64,000 nucleotides of DNA. Source: Megaleporinus macrocephalus. Lineage: Eukaryota > Chordata > Actinopteri > Characiformes > Anostomidae. Shown here one piece after another: positions 17,501 through 30,418 of this stretch (position 1 is the stretch's first letter; each line of letters starts with the position of its first letter). The notes below the pieces were generated by a model that was given only the letters and a program-made list of their open reading frames with translations, did not search any database and was not told the DNA's origin. The position numbers were made by a program, and so were the translations under genes. The stretch covers positions 20,483,694 to 20,547,693 of the forward strand of contig CM038711.1 of assembly GCA_021613375.1 (NCBI GenBank), written 5' to 3'.

Positions 17501-19540
17501 TGCTGTTAAATATATCTCAGTGAGAAGTTGACTAATGAAGCTTCTCTCCAGAGACTCATCCTGTGGTTTTGATGGAGTTGTCCTCCCAGCGGGTAATGGG
17601 CTAATGTCTTAATGAGTTTTGCCCCCCCTTGCATTATCTCACATCATGCTGGGTATTAACACTATCAGTCTTCTGACGTTTTCTGCTAAATCTTGCTCCT
17701 CCTGGATCAAGCCCCCTCATGTTCTGAGTCACAATGGCAACAATCCTTTTTATTAGAGAGGTGTAATCATATCATAATTACAAAACACTTGTCATGCAGC
17801 TGAACTAATGCATCACCTGTAGGAGCTCATTTTTCATACTTGAGAAGAGGACTCTTTTCCTCCAACCACACATAAACTAATAACTAACTGTGGCTTTGAT
17901 GTGTGATTTTAAGAATCACTTTAAACTGCTTTAGAATATGTATGCTATGTTGAGGCTTTTTAAACCTGAAAAAGGTCTTGGTTATAACAATAGGAGTTGA
18001 TGATGTAAGGAGTAAGATGATTCAACCTGTTGAATTCATACTCCAAACAACAGGAGGCAATTTCTCACCAGAAAGTTGTGTCCACCCCTGTCATAAGAAA
18101 CAAATTAAATCAGTCTCTCCTTCTCAGTGTAAGCATAAACAGCTGTTTACTTATTATTCTAGAAGAAATGTTGAAAGTTTCACATCAAACTTCATCCCTT
18201 TACTCTCCAGTATGGATCAGTGGAAAGCAACACCAATGTTAACTCTTGTTTTGCTTTGATTTATATTACTTCTTTTTTGCTTCCAAACATGGTTTGTTGA
18301 TGAGAACAGGCACAGTGGTGACTTGCCAAGTGCTTCAGCCTTTGTTCTTTTACTCTTCCTCTCATTAGTCACCTGTCCTTAAATGATCTAACCAGTAGCA
18401 TTACCTTTAACAGAAGTTAGAACTGCTTCTCCGTTCTCTCATGTAGGACTGATGGCTGACTCAACGCTGTAGTGACTTCTTGAGCTAGACAGGTCAGGGC
18501 AAAGCTAGCTGGTTAGCTTCATAACTTCAGTACAACATGATACATGATCCTGTGTTGAAACAACAAGCAACAAAACAAATAAGAAACAATGCATGTTACA
18601 GAGTTTTTACAGTAGAAGTGGCTAGTGAAATGGAAATCAGTGTGTTTTATTAATAAAATCAAATAAAATATTGATCTCTTTGTGATGAACTACTACACTG
18701 TTGGTTCTCGCTCTGTGTTGAGCTGCTGTTGAGCAACGACGAGTGAGAAAACTATTCATACCTCTCCACAAAGACAGTCATGTCAGGTTTTGGTCAGCAG
18801 ACAACTTTTAGAAGCAGCCTTTTTGGTCTAATAACGTGGAGACTTTTATTTGTGGTTTGTTCTGTTTCTTTTCCGTCATGCTGTTTTGAGCAGAGAGCAA
18901 AGGCAAAATCACTGCACATCAAAATTTTAGGCACATCACATGCACGCATCTTCAGAAGCCTCCTCTCTGTTTATGTATGGAGCGCTTTAGAGGATGCAAC
19001 ATGTATCCCTCCAAAACCGACCCATGAGACAGAATTGCTTTCATTTATTTCGAAGGCTTCCTGATGGGCGGTCTAGGTTAGCTATGTGCATCAGACATCA
19101 GCACATCAGCGGCGGTCCTGCGTGCTCAGCAGCGACCCGGCCGAGGCGCGCATATGCCCATCTCATGAATAGCAGATAGGCCATGCGTGTGAAGAGCATG
19201 ACTCTGCCTCCATCATCATTGAAACCCGCTGGGCCGCAGAGGTTAGGGAGCGTGGGGTGAGGAGAGAGGCTTTATAAATAGTGGAGGGTACGGTGAATGG
19301 GTCTCTATCCTCACATTTATCCCACTGAAAATGCGCAGGTGTTTATTGGTGGTTATTGAGAGCCTTAGTGTGTGTTTTGTGAAAGAAACGATAACAGATA
19401 TGGAGTGCGCCATAAATCTTGATGTAGGAGGGAGGTTCTGTCGACATGAACAAAGACTATTTTTCACATTTACATGTCCATTCATTTATTCATACCTTTA
19501 AAACTGATATATTTAAATGACTAAATATATAAAATCTACC
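14550..19540. other. Intergenic stretch with possible conserved non-coding blocks
   Basis: No gene is recognised. The block at about 15330-15850 is GC-rich and CpG-containing and includes AGCTAATTATCAGGTG, a homeodomain-like core next to an E-box. It has no sustained reading frame. A second GC-richer patch lies at 19080-19260. Both are candidate regulatory elements by composition only. Confidence 0.35.
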
Positions 19541-19559
19541 ATTTTGAGTACATCTCCTA

Positions 19560-20150
19560 GTATCTACACTGTTTATTCATTTTGTCAGCTCCACTTACCA
19601 TACAGGTGCACTAAGAAGTCATCTGTTTCTCTTTGCCTCTCTCTCTGCCATCAATGGTCAGGAACCACACAGGACCACCACAGATCAGGTATTATTTGGA
19701 TAGGGGGTCATTCTCAGCACTGTAGTGACACTGAAATGGTGGTGGTGGTGTGTTAGTGTGTGTTGTGCTGGTACGAGTGAATCAGACACAGCAGTGTTGC
19801 TGGAGTTTTTAAACACTGTGTCCACTCACTGTCCACTCTTATTAGACACTCCTACCTTACTGGTCCACCTTGTAGATGTGAAGTCAGAGACGATAACTCA
19901 TGCATTGCTTTGAAGGATGCTGTTGGCTGGGTATTTTCGATTGGTGGGCTGTTTCTATTGAGTTGTTTAAAAACTCTAGCAGCACTGCTGTGTCTGATCC
20001 ACCCACACCAGCACAACACACACTAATACACCACCACCACATCAGTGTTTCTCCAGTGCTGAAAATGATCCACCACCCAAATAATACCTGCTCTGTTGTG
20101 GTTCTGTATAGGTGCTGATCATTAAAGAACAGAGTGAAGGCGTCTGACGA
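19560..20150. mobile_element. Foldback non-autonomous element, full two-arm copy
   Basis: The left arm (about 19660-19820) and right arm (about 19960-20140) are imperfect reverse complements. Both contain CAGGTATTATTTGG, GTGTTAGTGTGTGTTGTGCTGG, CAGACACAGCAGTG and GAGTTTTTAAACA, separated by roughly 140 bases. A one-armed relative lies at 52310-52620. I recall this as an abundant fish repeat, and the class is not clear from the ends. Confidence 0.75.
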
Positions 20151-20654
20151 AGTATGCAGCTCCACAGAGTTGTATTTTGTTGTCACTGCTTTTCTTTGGA
20201 TATTAAACAAGCTGTGTATGTGGAGTTGAAGGGCTGTGTCAGAGCTGGGGAGCTTTTAATGTTTTTAAAAAATTAAAGGTTGCCCCATTTCTGACACAGG
20301 TGTTCAACTGCACACGTACAGCTTGTCAAATTTGATTGACATCCCTGATATATGAATGTGTTTGTGACTTTGAACAAATCAGTTTAAGAGCTATTTTTGT
20401 TCGTATATGGACGGTGTGGGCCGAAAGCGATGAGTACATTTTTGTATTACACAAAATCTTTATTTTAAAAAGTTCGGAAAATGTGTTTGTCCATAATATG
20501 GACAGTTGAATGATCACTGAATAGAAAATTTGTCAATACTGTAGTTCTTTGGCAGTTTTGATGGAGATGAACTGCTCATCTATTCGTGAAGGACGTGGCT
20601 AAACATTAACAATTTACAAAAAGATGCTCTTAAAGTAAAGCAGACAAGGATGAC

Positions 20655-20662
20655 TATATAAG
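20655..20662 (+). promoter_or_regulatory. TATA-like motif upstream of the proposed exon 1
   Basis: TATATAAG lies 40 bases before the proposed start codon. If it worked as a TATA box the 5' UTR would be only 10-15 bases, so it may be a chance AT-rich match. Confidence 0.15.
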
Positions 20663-20700
20663 TTAGTAAAGTTTAAAACAGAACTTTCTATGTTTCTAAG

Positions 20701-20749
20701 ATGAACTCTGGTTGTCTGGCAGCTCATTCCTTGCTCTCCATTATTCTGT
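20701..20749 (+). CDS. nrn1l: Proposed exon 1 (signal-peptide exon) of the neuritin-like gene
   Basis: This is a predicted first coding exon, not a certain one. It starts at an ATG with A at -3 and encodes MNSGCLAAHSLLSIIL plus one base (phase 1), then meets the donor T|GTGAGC. Exon 2 needs exactly one leading base, so the join makes a leucine codon and extends the hydrophobic run into LLLPSPGSAAAARR, which has the form of a cleavable signal peptide ending just before the first conserved cysteine. The full protein becomes 161 residues, close to the NRN1L size I recall. Intron 1 would be about 6.1 kb, similar to intron 2 (5.0 kb). Against it: the flanks are AT-rich, two short upstream ATG frames lie within 40 bases (one overlaps this ATG), and a TATATAAG lies only about 40 bases upstream. 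The true exon could be elsewhere or outside the window. Confidence 0.42.
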
Positions 20750-23559
20750 GTGAGCATGTGGGAGTAAAACCACGTTTGGCACCACATCTTATTACATGCA
20801 CTGCTAACCAATTACCAACAAAGGAGCATCACTGTGTGAATAGAGAGAGGGGGGGTAAGCAAGGCAGAGCCCCTGAGTGCAGTTTTCTGAACCCCATCTT
20901 TCCCTTCCCCACCTTGATCTGACCGGCCTTCCTCGGTGGCCTACAGCTATTTGCCCTGGACCATCGAGCAGTTCATCATCAAGCGATGAAGCGGTCGATA
21001 CAAGAAACAAAGGCTCCAGCTAGCCAGCACTGATGGAATACTTTTATCCAAACTCACTCTGGCTACATGATAGTGAGAGCGCTACAGATTATATAACACT
21101 TTTGACTCTCTGCAGTTTCTTATCACAACAGTTTCAGTCCTGAAAACTAAATGCTGATGTGCTGTGATTAACAATATTGCGGCCCTCTGACTACTTTACT
21201 AGAACATGGCTGCACATGTGAAGTCTCGTGAAAGTCTGCTGTCCATGGTGCAAGGGTTCCAAGATTGGATTAAAAATTATTCTTGAGGCATGCTGATTAC
21301 CATAGCTACATTGGGTGGCCAACATGACAAAAATAAATATGAATATAACTTTTTTTTTTAGCTTTTCTGAGATTTGTTAATTGGGAACAGTGTCATATTA
21401 CTGTTAGAAATGGTGTATATACAATACAATTCTAAAAAATAATGATATGGCAGTAACTATATGGCAGTAAATCTAATTAAACATTACTTTTTATGCTCAG
21501 TTTGTCATGAAACATGCAGATTGCCATTATTAAGTGATGATATTCTTAATACACTCAACAGTGTGACATAACATAATTAATGAACATCACAGTATTGCTT
21601 ACCACTAACCTTCATTATAATTGTTTTTCCTGTTTCTGTCAATAGCAAGTACAAGTACTATCTTAGTCCAATGTAAACATAACCAACACCCTGCAAACGT
21701 GTTCAGTCTATAGGCCAGTTTCACCATCTAATAGATTTAAACTAAAATCTGAAAACCTAAGGACAAAAGTTATTTAATCTGGCTTTTACTGTTACTTATA
21801 CAGTAAACATAACAGCTCATAGTGTTTATTTTTCATCAGAAATGTTGGATACTGACGGAGCCGGTTCTGACCTCCCTGGCGCCTTTAATAAAATTCTGTG
21901 CCATGTAATTATTCTCCATCACTAAACAGTGACACCTCAGTGCTCCCTCTACAATCAGCCTCCATTATTATTTCTTATCTATTAAAAAATAGACACCTGA
22001 TTAATTGTAGATTAAATAGCTTTTATTAGTTAGTTTCAAATTTAAAATACTCTTTACACTTACGCTTGGCTAAATACTTGATTGCTGGGCATCCATACCA
22101 GTCAGTATTAGCAGCTAATCGACCTTAAATTTAGTATTTTATCAGCAGTCACTGTCGCATCTGTTGCTTTTCTATTTTGCCTTAGTACAGGGTCAGATCA
22201 TCATTGTCTTTTGTGTGCATGTGCATGTTTAGTGGCTACTGCAAACATATAGGCTTGATTCACACACATACAGACTCATAGTCAGTCACACAGGGCATCC
22301 TGGTCCTTCAAGAGCCCCTGAGAGAGATTAAGGCAGGCACGCACATTATCTAGCGAGTGGTGTTTTTCTGCAGTGTTCAGCTGAGTTTCAATAAAGTTTC
22401 CCTCCTCAGGAGTTCTGTTACAAAGTTTATCTTGTGACTTTCCTCAGACTCCTACATACCTGTGAGGAGCCCCAGCCATCACGCCTCAGGCTATCTGGAC
22501 TAATCTTGATTGAGGTTGAAGCAAAGCATAAGTGGTTATTTTTTCCGAACTGCAGTTTGTAAACACTGTTGGTGTTCATCAAACGTAATAGTTTGTATTT
22601 CACTCTCACTTTTGTAAGCGAGACAGGGGCGCTGCCCAGCTAGCACATCAACTTTTGTTTGTTAAACATCAACCTGGACAGGAGCGAGGAGACGGGGTCC
22701 TTGCATGATTTGCAGGGCCCCACACAGCTAGTGTATAGGGCCTACTGGCTTTGGACACTGAAGACCTCTACCATAGAGCACTGTAATCTAACACGCTTAG
22801 ACGGTGTCTAAACATAAAGTAAAGCAGCAGAAGTTCACATGATGAAAACATGTATTTATATTGTAGACACGCATTACCATGTATAAAATGGAAACATCTA
22901 TTTTATGAGAAGCCTGTTTATCCAAATAACACCACTGCAAGATTAATAACTTACATTACAGCTTTAATTAGATGTTTGGTTGAGTGTATAAAAATGGGAA
23001 ATCAATTTATGAGAATTGATTTAGGTGTATGTTATGTGTCTAAGAATCAATTGTTTTCCCCACTTCAAACCCAGCAGAGAACAGGAACTAGCAGGATGCA
23101 TTTCTTGGAAAACCTTGAACTACAATATCCCCAGTTATGAAACCACCAGTGAAGTATATTCATCAGATATCATGAGAAAAAAAGCTGTAGCTGCACTACA
23201 AGCTTCAACAACCTCCATATCATCACGTTATACCAAACAGAAAGGCCAAAGAACAGAGCGTCCAAGCCAAGAACTGTTTAGGAACCCTTATTTTCGAAGA
23301 GTGTGCTAATTGTGTCTTCTATCACCTGCATGTTTAAGGGAGCTTTGTTAGAACATGGTCTGCATGAACATCAAGTCAGCCTCTGTTTTCAGTGTCATGA
23401 ACACACCATTATAGCGAGTAGCACTGTGTGACAAGAGAATCTCAGACATGAGCATGAGCGTCCATGTCATTTCTTGAAGATCTTTTCTCTTCTCTTCACT
23501 CTTACCTCCTGCTCAAGACCCCCTTCTTGATTTTTTTTTAAGGGAGCACTCCCCACAGA

Positions 23560-23900
23560 GACCACCACAGCATTACAGATTAAATATTAACGTCCTGGTT
23601 CAAACGAGTCCTGCATCAGCTCCGCGGGTCACCAGGCTGGCCAGCCCGGATCCAGCTGTGTGTGAGTGGACAGAGCTGAGAGTTATCAGAGAGGCTAGAT
23701 TACACAACATCGATAATAACGTAACCAGTGCTGAAGAAACGTGGGGGTTGCAGAATGTGCCAGAACTCCCTCTGGATCATCTGTACAATATACAGCTACA
23801 CATTCTTAATTGGGCGCAGCCAGGCAGCAGCAGAAAAATTAATGGGATAACTTTTAATCGGCTGGAACTCTGTGAAGAGCCCATTGCTTTCTTCTGGGTT
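23560..23900. promoter_or_regulatory. Candidate conserved non-coding element in proposed intron 1
   Basis: This unique, moderately GC-rich block lies next to TAAT-type cores (TTAATTGGG, ATTAATGGG, GATAATAACG). An open frame on the + strand (23658-24035) shows no family motif. Regulatory function is inferred from composition and position only. Confidence 0.25.
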
Positions 23901-24240
23901 ACCTTTTTCCTCTCGCCCCGTTCGTTTGCTTGTTGTTTGGTAGATTCAAATCTACCTGGAGAATCGTTTTCCCATTTGTTACAGAAGAAAAACAGTGCAA
24001 GAGGTTTAGTGCTAATCAGCTGGATATTCCTCTAACTTCCATTTTACAGTGCTGCTTATGCACCATGGTTTACTGATTCTCCTCTGCAACCCTGTCCCAT
24101 GCACTCTTTTGTTTCCCTCCCCTGCGCTTCAGGTCGTCATTAAATGTTGATGGAGATGAGTGAAACCAATAATCCTCAGACCTCACTGCAAAAACATTGC
24201 CAGAAATCAATAGGTTTGCAGCAGTAGGGGGACGAAGCCT

Positions 24241-24243
<3 letters not shown>

Positions 24244-24288
<45 letters not shown>

Positions 24289-24326
24289 GAGAGAGAGAGA
24301 GAGAGAGGGGGAGAGAGAGAGAGAGG
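24244..24326. repeat. (GA)n microsatellite
   Basis: Purine-only tract of about 83 bases with GGGG interruptions, followed by a short (CA)n. Confidence 0.95.
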
Positions 24327-24510
24327 CACACACACAGAGGAAAAAAGGAAAAAGCCTTTTCTATCAAATATTAATCAAGCAATCCCATGAGGGACAGAGG
24401 AGAATGCCGGTGATTCGCTGTCGGACCCAATTAAGCTCCTACCATGTACCTCACTTAGGCCTGCTGTTACTTACTTCTGCGGTCTAGCCATCAGTACGTA
24501 TGTCTCATCC

Positions 24511-24541
<31 letters not shown>
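24511..24541. repeat. (GA)n microsatellite
   Basis: A second purine-only GA tract of about 30 bases, about 190 bases after the first. Confidence 0.9.
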
Positions 24542-24542
<1 letters not shown>

Positions 24543-24785
24543 GCTCAGCAACACAGCTAAAAAGATGAAGCTTCGTATGGAAAGCCAGCGCATCACATTT
24601 TACTCGTGACCACTTTAATGTACATCTGCAGGCATAGCTGTAGGAGCAGGCGGCTATTACTGTAGCTTTAAAGAGCCAGTGTGGAGAGACGGCAGAATAA
24701 AAACAAGCGGAATCAGTTCCTCGTTCAAAAGATCTCAGAAGACTTTTGAATTCCATTGCTCATTTCTTCAAGGTCGAAGTGTCCT

Positions 24786-24858
24786 CATATAACTGAGTGT
24801 GGATCTGTCATTTTGTTAAAGGAAGCTGAGTGTAGATCTGTCATTTTGTTAAAAGAAA
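24786..24858 (+). repeat. Two-copy tandem duplication of about 33 bases
   Basis: Two adjacent copies of CTGAGTGTRGATCTGTCATT followed by TTGTTAAARGAA, differing at two or three positions. Confidence 0.85.
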
Positions 24859-26084
24859 TATCTGAAACACAGTTTCTGTGTGCTCTGCTGACGATCGTGT
24901 TTTTGATGAAGAATGTGCTTCTGAAGAAAAAGTGCAAAATTGACCTCTCCTAGTCCTCCGCTGGGCATAGCGTTGCAGTCTTCTTCAGAATGGTGTATAG
25001 CACAACTACAAGCATAAAAAGTTTTAAATTATGGATGAATAGTTTGGTATATAACTCTAAATGATTAAAGGAAAAGGATTTGCCTGTATGTTGTGTTGTG
25101 GCTGTGTATGTTCCAGCTGCCTGTGTTTCTACAGCTAAGAGGAAGGAATCTGGAACATGATGGTGTATAAAACACAGCACTACCCACAACATTTAAGCAA
25201 GTTATAAGATTTGTTCTTAGGCAGGAACAGAATCTACGCACACTCAATAGCACGGTGGTGCAAACAGTTCTGCGGTGTAAGAACACGTCACGATGGGGCC
25301 TCTTTCTTATGGACAGGTTTAGGAATAAAAGTTGGAAAGACCCCGTGTGTACAATGTAGAATGTCCACTGTAATGAGACAGGATTAGATTACTGTACTAT
25401 GCTGTCTAGCCCTGTTCCTGTCAGCGTCTGTTTCCAGTTTTCTTTACCTTTTTTCATCCTGCTGCTCACCCTCACATTCTGCTGCCATGTCTCTCACCTT
25501 TCCCACCATGCTACAGCCAATTTACATATTTAACCAAACCAATTGTATAAGCTGGACACAAACTGCAAAGGGGTTGCAGTTAAAGGAAATTGAGACTCAC
25601 AAATCAAACAGCACAGACTTTTACACAGATCATGCTTTGAACACTACCTGAAGAGCAAATGGAGCTCGTGTGGAGCTCTCGTTAATTTTCTTTGTTCAGA
25701 TAGCTTGCATGTGCATTTGTCAGCTACTTCTGAATAATATGTAGGAGTTATTGTGTCGTTATGGAACTTTGTAAACTTAGACTTGTCCTCAAACTCAGTG
25801 GCACCTTTGATTTTGTTTCATGGCACATCAGCTGAGAACCTAATAGCTGGCTAACCACTTAGTCAAAGCAAAATAACTAGTGCTACAAAATCAACATCAG
25901 CATGCAAACGAGCAGCAGAGCTGGCGAAAGAGAAACAGTTTACAAATTGCATTTGCTTGCTGCTGGCCTGGGGTCTCTGTGCTTCCACGTGTTGCAGTGG
26001 AGCTTTGTATACTAAACTGGTCTGTGTAAGTGTTTCCTGTAGAGGATGTTATTTATTACACAAATCAACAGAACATGCGATTTG

Positions 26085-26120
26085 ACTGGGGGCGTTCAAA
26101 CTTTTTCATACAACTGTGTA
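26085..26120 (-). mobile_element. Mariner-like terminus (fragment)
   Basis: GGGGGCGTTCAAACTTTTTC followed by ATACAACTGTGTA resembles the inverted end of a fish Tc1/mariner MITE. I did not find a matching left end, so this is a remnant at most. Confidence 0.35.
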
Positions 26121-26851
26121 TGTACGCTGTGTTTTTTCTTGTTGATGTTGGAGAATACTGGATTGCTACATTAGCGGTATATTAGAGTTTCTAAAAGCTA
26201 TTTTGCTGCCTCGTCTATCCCCTGTGGAAATCTATGAGAGATCATTTTTGCTTATTTTAGGAGCACTCGACAAAATGCACCACAATTGTTTAACCGCAAA
26301 AACAACTTCTTTCTTTCTACTGTGTGGGATAAATAGGAAATAGATCAGGTTGCCCTCCTGATAAATACTTTATAGGTTGCAGAAGCGAGAGACAAGGCTT
26401 CAGTTTTTATTGCTTTTTATTTCTGATAAAAGAAAAAAAATTGCTTTTTTATATCTGAATACAGCGTGAATCATGTTGCTCTCCAGTTCTTTGGTTAATA
26501 ATGAGCGGCTCCACAAAGATGCATGTCATAAGGGTTTCATTCGGCATTGTATGAGGTGTGAGAGGCGAATGTGCAATGTTAGAACAAAAGAGTGTGTGGC
26601 CTTGCGTTTTCATATGTGGGCAATGTTATTTGGTTATGAACGGACAGTGTTGGCCTCACTTCTGGCTAGATAATTTCTTTGTTTTTGTTTTATTTGTTTT
26701 AAAGCTCAACACAAATAAATCATACTCTTATTCTTTCATTCCTTATATTGTGTTTTGTCTCAACACCACTTGTTATGCCGGTAATAAGATGGCAAGCCAG
26801 TGGGGACATGAAAGTGTGGTGTCTGATATTGGTCTGTGTTTGTGTTTGTAG

Positions 26852-27002
26852 TGCTGTTGCCCAGCCCCGGTTCTGCTGCTGCTGCTCGGAGATGCGGCTC
26901 CATCTACAAGGGCTTTGCTCAGTGTCTGCTGGCCCTGGGAGACAGCCTGTCTGTCAGCAGCCAGAAAGACGACGACACGCAGGAAATTGACTCCATCTGC
27001 AG
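26852..27002 (+). CDS. nrn1l: Exon 2 of neuritin-like GPI-anchored protein
   Basis: This exon encodes the end of the signal peptide and the first half of the mature neuritin domain. It follows a T-rich acceptor ending TTTGTAG and ends at CTGCAG|GTGTGT, giving phase 1 entry and phase 2 exit. The peptide runs LLPSPGSAAAARRC, then GSIYKGFAQC, LLALGDSL and an acidic DDDTQEIDSIC. With the proposed exon 1 the cysteines fall at about residues 31, 41 and 66. YKGFAQCLLALGDS matches the family pattern of mammalian NRN1 (VFKGFSDCLLKLGDS) and NRN1L (IYQGFAECLIRLGDS), recalled from memory. Neuritins are small secreted, GPI-anchored proteins of the neuronal surface that promote neurite growth. The function here is inferred from family membership. 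The a/b fish paralogue cannot be decided from the sequence alone. Confidence 0.93.
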
Positions 27003-28779
27003 GTGTGTACGCAAACCTACAGAGATGCACTAATACACTGTGGTGCAACAAGTCATTCCTGGGCCTGTATGAAGACCTTGTGGGGCCTCTTAGATCCAAT
27101 CAAAATATGCTATAGTTATACAATAGTTATAAAAGATGTATAAAGAGTTGCCTTTTTATTATATGTTAGCACTAGATGAAAACTCTCACACCCAACATAT
27201 TAGAACAAGCATTTTTCAAACTGAGGACAATAACCTGGTGTAAAGTGACCTGTGGCCTAATTGCTTTAGACTAGTTTCATTTTATGAGGGAATGTACAAT
27301 TCAGTCTACCAATACAGGTATTTGGAACTATCTGCTTTAAACAAATCAAATGTTTGACTCAGTGATCCCTCCACATTATTATACACATTATTATTATCAT
27401 TACAAAAAAGCTCCTTATGACCATGTCTGAAGCCTCAAATTCAAACTAGCTCATTCTGCCTTGCTGCAAACTGAAAGCCCGACCAAAGTAATAACTGGAA
27501 TGTGTGCTGAGCTGTGATTGGACCTTCAGTGGCCACTACACTACAAGGTCCAGCTAAAGAGCAGTGAGTGTGAGGATAAACATCTAGTTGGAGTTAATTT
27601 TACACTCTAATCACACAGATTTAATGGAATACAGCTTTTGCCATCATTTAGTCCACACAACATGTTTGGTATCAGCTAACTCTTCATAAACCAACTGTTT
27701 TCCAGCTGAACGGTACAACATGAAATAAGTTATAAATGACATTAGCCAAGGTAAAAACAATGATTAGCGTTTGTCTGTTTATCTCAAAGACTTTAGATTG
27801 ACACACTTCCCCCGTAAACATCAAGCCATGTGTCACATACTAGAGTTTATGGTCTTGTAATGTAATGCAGTAACAGCAGAGGCGGGGCTGTGGTCCTTGG
27901 AGCAGTGCTGTTTTTTCTGAACTGTGGAACCAGTTGACCCGTCCGGTGTGCTTTACAGCTTTAAGAAAATAAGGTGATTATGCATTAATGCTGTAGGTGA
28001 AGTGACAGGCCTTCAAAACATGGGTCTGTATGTAAGTGTATAGACTTCTGGCGAGAATCACACGGTATGGTATTATCACAATTATTGAGCCACGATTCAG
28101 TTCTAGTATGATATAGTATCACAATAATATTCTGATTTATGCAAATTACGTCTCCGAAACAAGGCAAAACATATCATTATCATTAGACGAATGCAGTGTT
28201 ACTTCATTAGAAACCCCCTTATTGCGTACTCTTCTGCATGGACTCATATTCTAAGGGGTTTGGAGTTTATTCTGCAAGCAGGTGAATTCTGCAGTAGCAG
28301 GCTACAGGAGGTTAGGTGGCTATTAGTTCTAGCTAGATTGTATTCTGGGTAGTATCTGTAAGTTGAACACTGAGCTGTATTTATTCTTTCTAAGCCCTCT
28401 TGAGTTGAGTTTTCAGTAAAGCTGCATTGTGGACCATAACCTTGCCGAGTTTCTTTGGGGAACCCTGCCCCAACTTGCTACTATTAGTATTATACTACTA
28501 TAATACTATTTCATCACCCCAAATATGTTTTTCTCCTACCCCAAACATCACACATATACCCTCAGACACAAATGAAAGAATATGAGGGGTATACGTCAAG
28601 GAGCCTGGTTGTTGGTGGCAACTTCATTTCTTCCTACACAAACACAGTAAACTCGCTCACACGTCAGGGTTATTCATCATACTCCACTTACTCTGTTGTT
28701 GCTGAAAGAAAAAGGTGATATAGAGTAGCACGGTTCACTGACTTGACACCTGATTCTTTCACTGTCTGCTATTGTTTCT

Positions 28780-28975
28780 CTCTTCGTCTCACTCTCTCTC
28801 CTGCTCTTTCTAGCTCTCCCTTGCTTTCTATCTCTCTCAATTTCTTTTGCTCATTCTTTTTCTACCCTCTACTCTCCTTCTCACTCATTCTGTCTCCTCT
28901 CTCACTTTCTCTCTCTCACTCACTCTCCACACTCTTCCCCCACATCTCTCTCTGTCTGTTCGTCTTTCTAACTGT
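28780..28975. repeat. CT-rich low-complexity tract
   Basis: Pyrimidine-rich, with many CTCT and TCTC runs and no regular period. The Leu/Ser frames here are artefacts. Confidence 0.8.
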
Positions 28976-29440
28976 CTGCTGAATTCTGACAACCTTTCCC
29001 ATGTGTTCCATGTGTTTAGGATGATGGTCTAATTAAAGATTGAGTCCCTGTCTGCCTAGTTCTTTCTCCATGTCTCTCTCTCTCTCTCCTCTTGGTGTCT
29101 GACTGCCACTCTTCACTACTGGATCCATATTTATATTGTGACATTCATGAGTGCTGGAGCTGCTTACGTATTCATTGTACAGCAATAAGGTATCCTTTGA
29201 AAACACTGTGCCATCCATGCATCTTGCACATCACACTTAAAGTGTTCCACCCTGCTGCTTTACTGAACTCATTGAGTGAGCAGCGATCCTGACAGCCGCC
29301 TCGTAACATCCAGTGTGCTTCAGTCAGAGCACATTCATGCAACCTGAAGGGACATAGTTGGGTTTCCAAGTTCATTTAATGTTATTCCTTAAGGTACCAA
29401 TTAAAGGTACTAATCTTGCCACTGGTCTCACAATAAATCA

Positions 29441-29459
29441 CGCACACACACACACACAC
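29441..29459. repeat. Short (AC)n microsatellite
   Basis: About nine AC units. Confidence 0.85.
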
Positions 29460-29874
29460 TCATATGTTCACGTACACATTTGTTCATTTCTTTTAAGAAT
29501 GTGCCTGTTCTTCTGTCTGAGCTAAGTGGGGCCTCTTCAGGAACGCGAGTGTTTTCCCACCAGAGCAGAAGTTTCTGTTTTACATCTAGGCCAAGGCTTC
29601 TCCCTCTCAGGAGAACAAGAAGAACTTTAAGAACAGAATTACAAAGCCATGCTATTATTACAGAGTTACTTGACTACTAAATGTCCTTCCTCATCTAAAC
29701 ATGAGCGTTATAATTGTGGCGAGCTATGATCACTAGCAACTCAAAGTAGATTGCTTTTTGCACAGGCTACACTGCATTGTGGGCCTAATGAATTTTTTTC
29801 TTTCTTTTTTTGCATACATCATACTGATCATGCTTCATAATTTGTTTGTGATTTATTAATCATACATGTATTGG

Positions 29875-30418
29875 TAGGGCTGTCACGCTCATGAAAATAT
29901 TAGCTGAAGATTAATGATTTGTGATTAATGATTTAAATGTGGTTAACAGTCTTTTCTTGTTCGTTCTATTGAATTTCCATTTTATCAAAGTGGACATATT
30001 GGCTTTCTAGCTACCTTACACCTACACAAATGTCTCAGTTACACAGAATCATGTGTATTCAGGCAAAGCACAAGTATGTTTTTCCACAAGAGTGAAAATC
30101 TAGGAAAAATACCCTCCCATTCTGTTAGCATGTATGCTAAAACCTTAGAATAAGCTACATAGCTAACAAATAAGCATTACTCCACACTTTCATTTAAAGA
30201 TTTTTTTTGTTTGTTTGTTTCTGGATGTCGTATGATGGGCCTCAGTGAATACATATTCTGCTTTCTTTTGTTTATATTTATTTGCATTACACTCAATGTG
30301 CATTGTGTTTGTTTCAACATTATATTATTGTGAAATCTGATGTGGAAATCATCCCAAGTAATTGTGACAATCTCAAATAATTATGTCTATAATTAGGCCT
30401 ATAATTGTGTCAGACCTA
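29875..30418. mobile_element. hAT-like MITE with 8-bp target-site duplication
   Basis: The element begins TAGGGCTGTCACGCTCAT and ends with the inverted relative, read as TAGGTCTGACACAATTAT on the other strand. It is flanked by TGTATTGG (29867-29874) and TGTACTGG (30419-30426), an 8-bp duplication with one difference, which is the hAT hallmark. It is 544 bases long with no transposase frame, so it is non-autonomous. It lies in intron 2 of nrn1l. Confidence 0.85.

Larger units (their letters stand above)
20750..26851 (+). other. Proposed intron 1 of nrn1l
   Basis: This 6.1-kb interval has a GTGAGC donor and a TAG acceptor if the exon 1 call is right. It holds no other recognised gene. Contents: (GA)n tracts at 24244-24326 and 24511-24541, a 33-base tandem duplication near 24786-24858, a GC-richer open block at 23560-23900 listed separately, and a mariner-like terminus near 26085-26120. 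The rest is AT-rich and I see nothing specific in it. Confidence 0.4.

Noticed and set aside
23658..24035. 125-codon open frame
   Set aside because: No family motif. It lies in an intron candidate and is better explained as unique non-coding sequence.
24070..24367. Ser/Leu-rich and Arg/Glu-rich frames
   Set aside because: They are direct translations of the (GA)n/(CT)n microsatellite.
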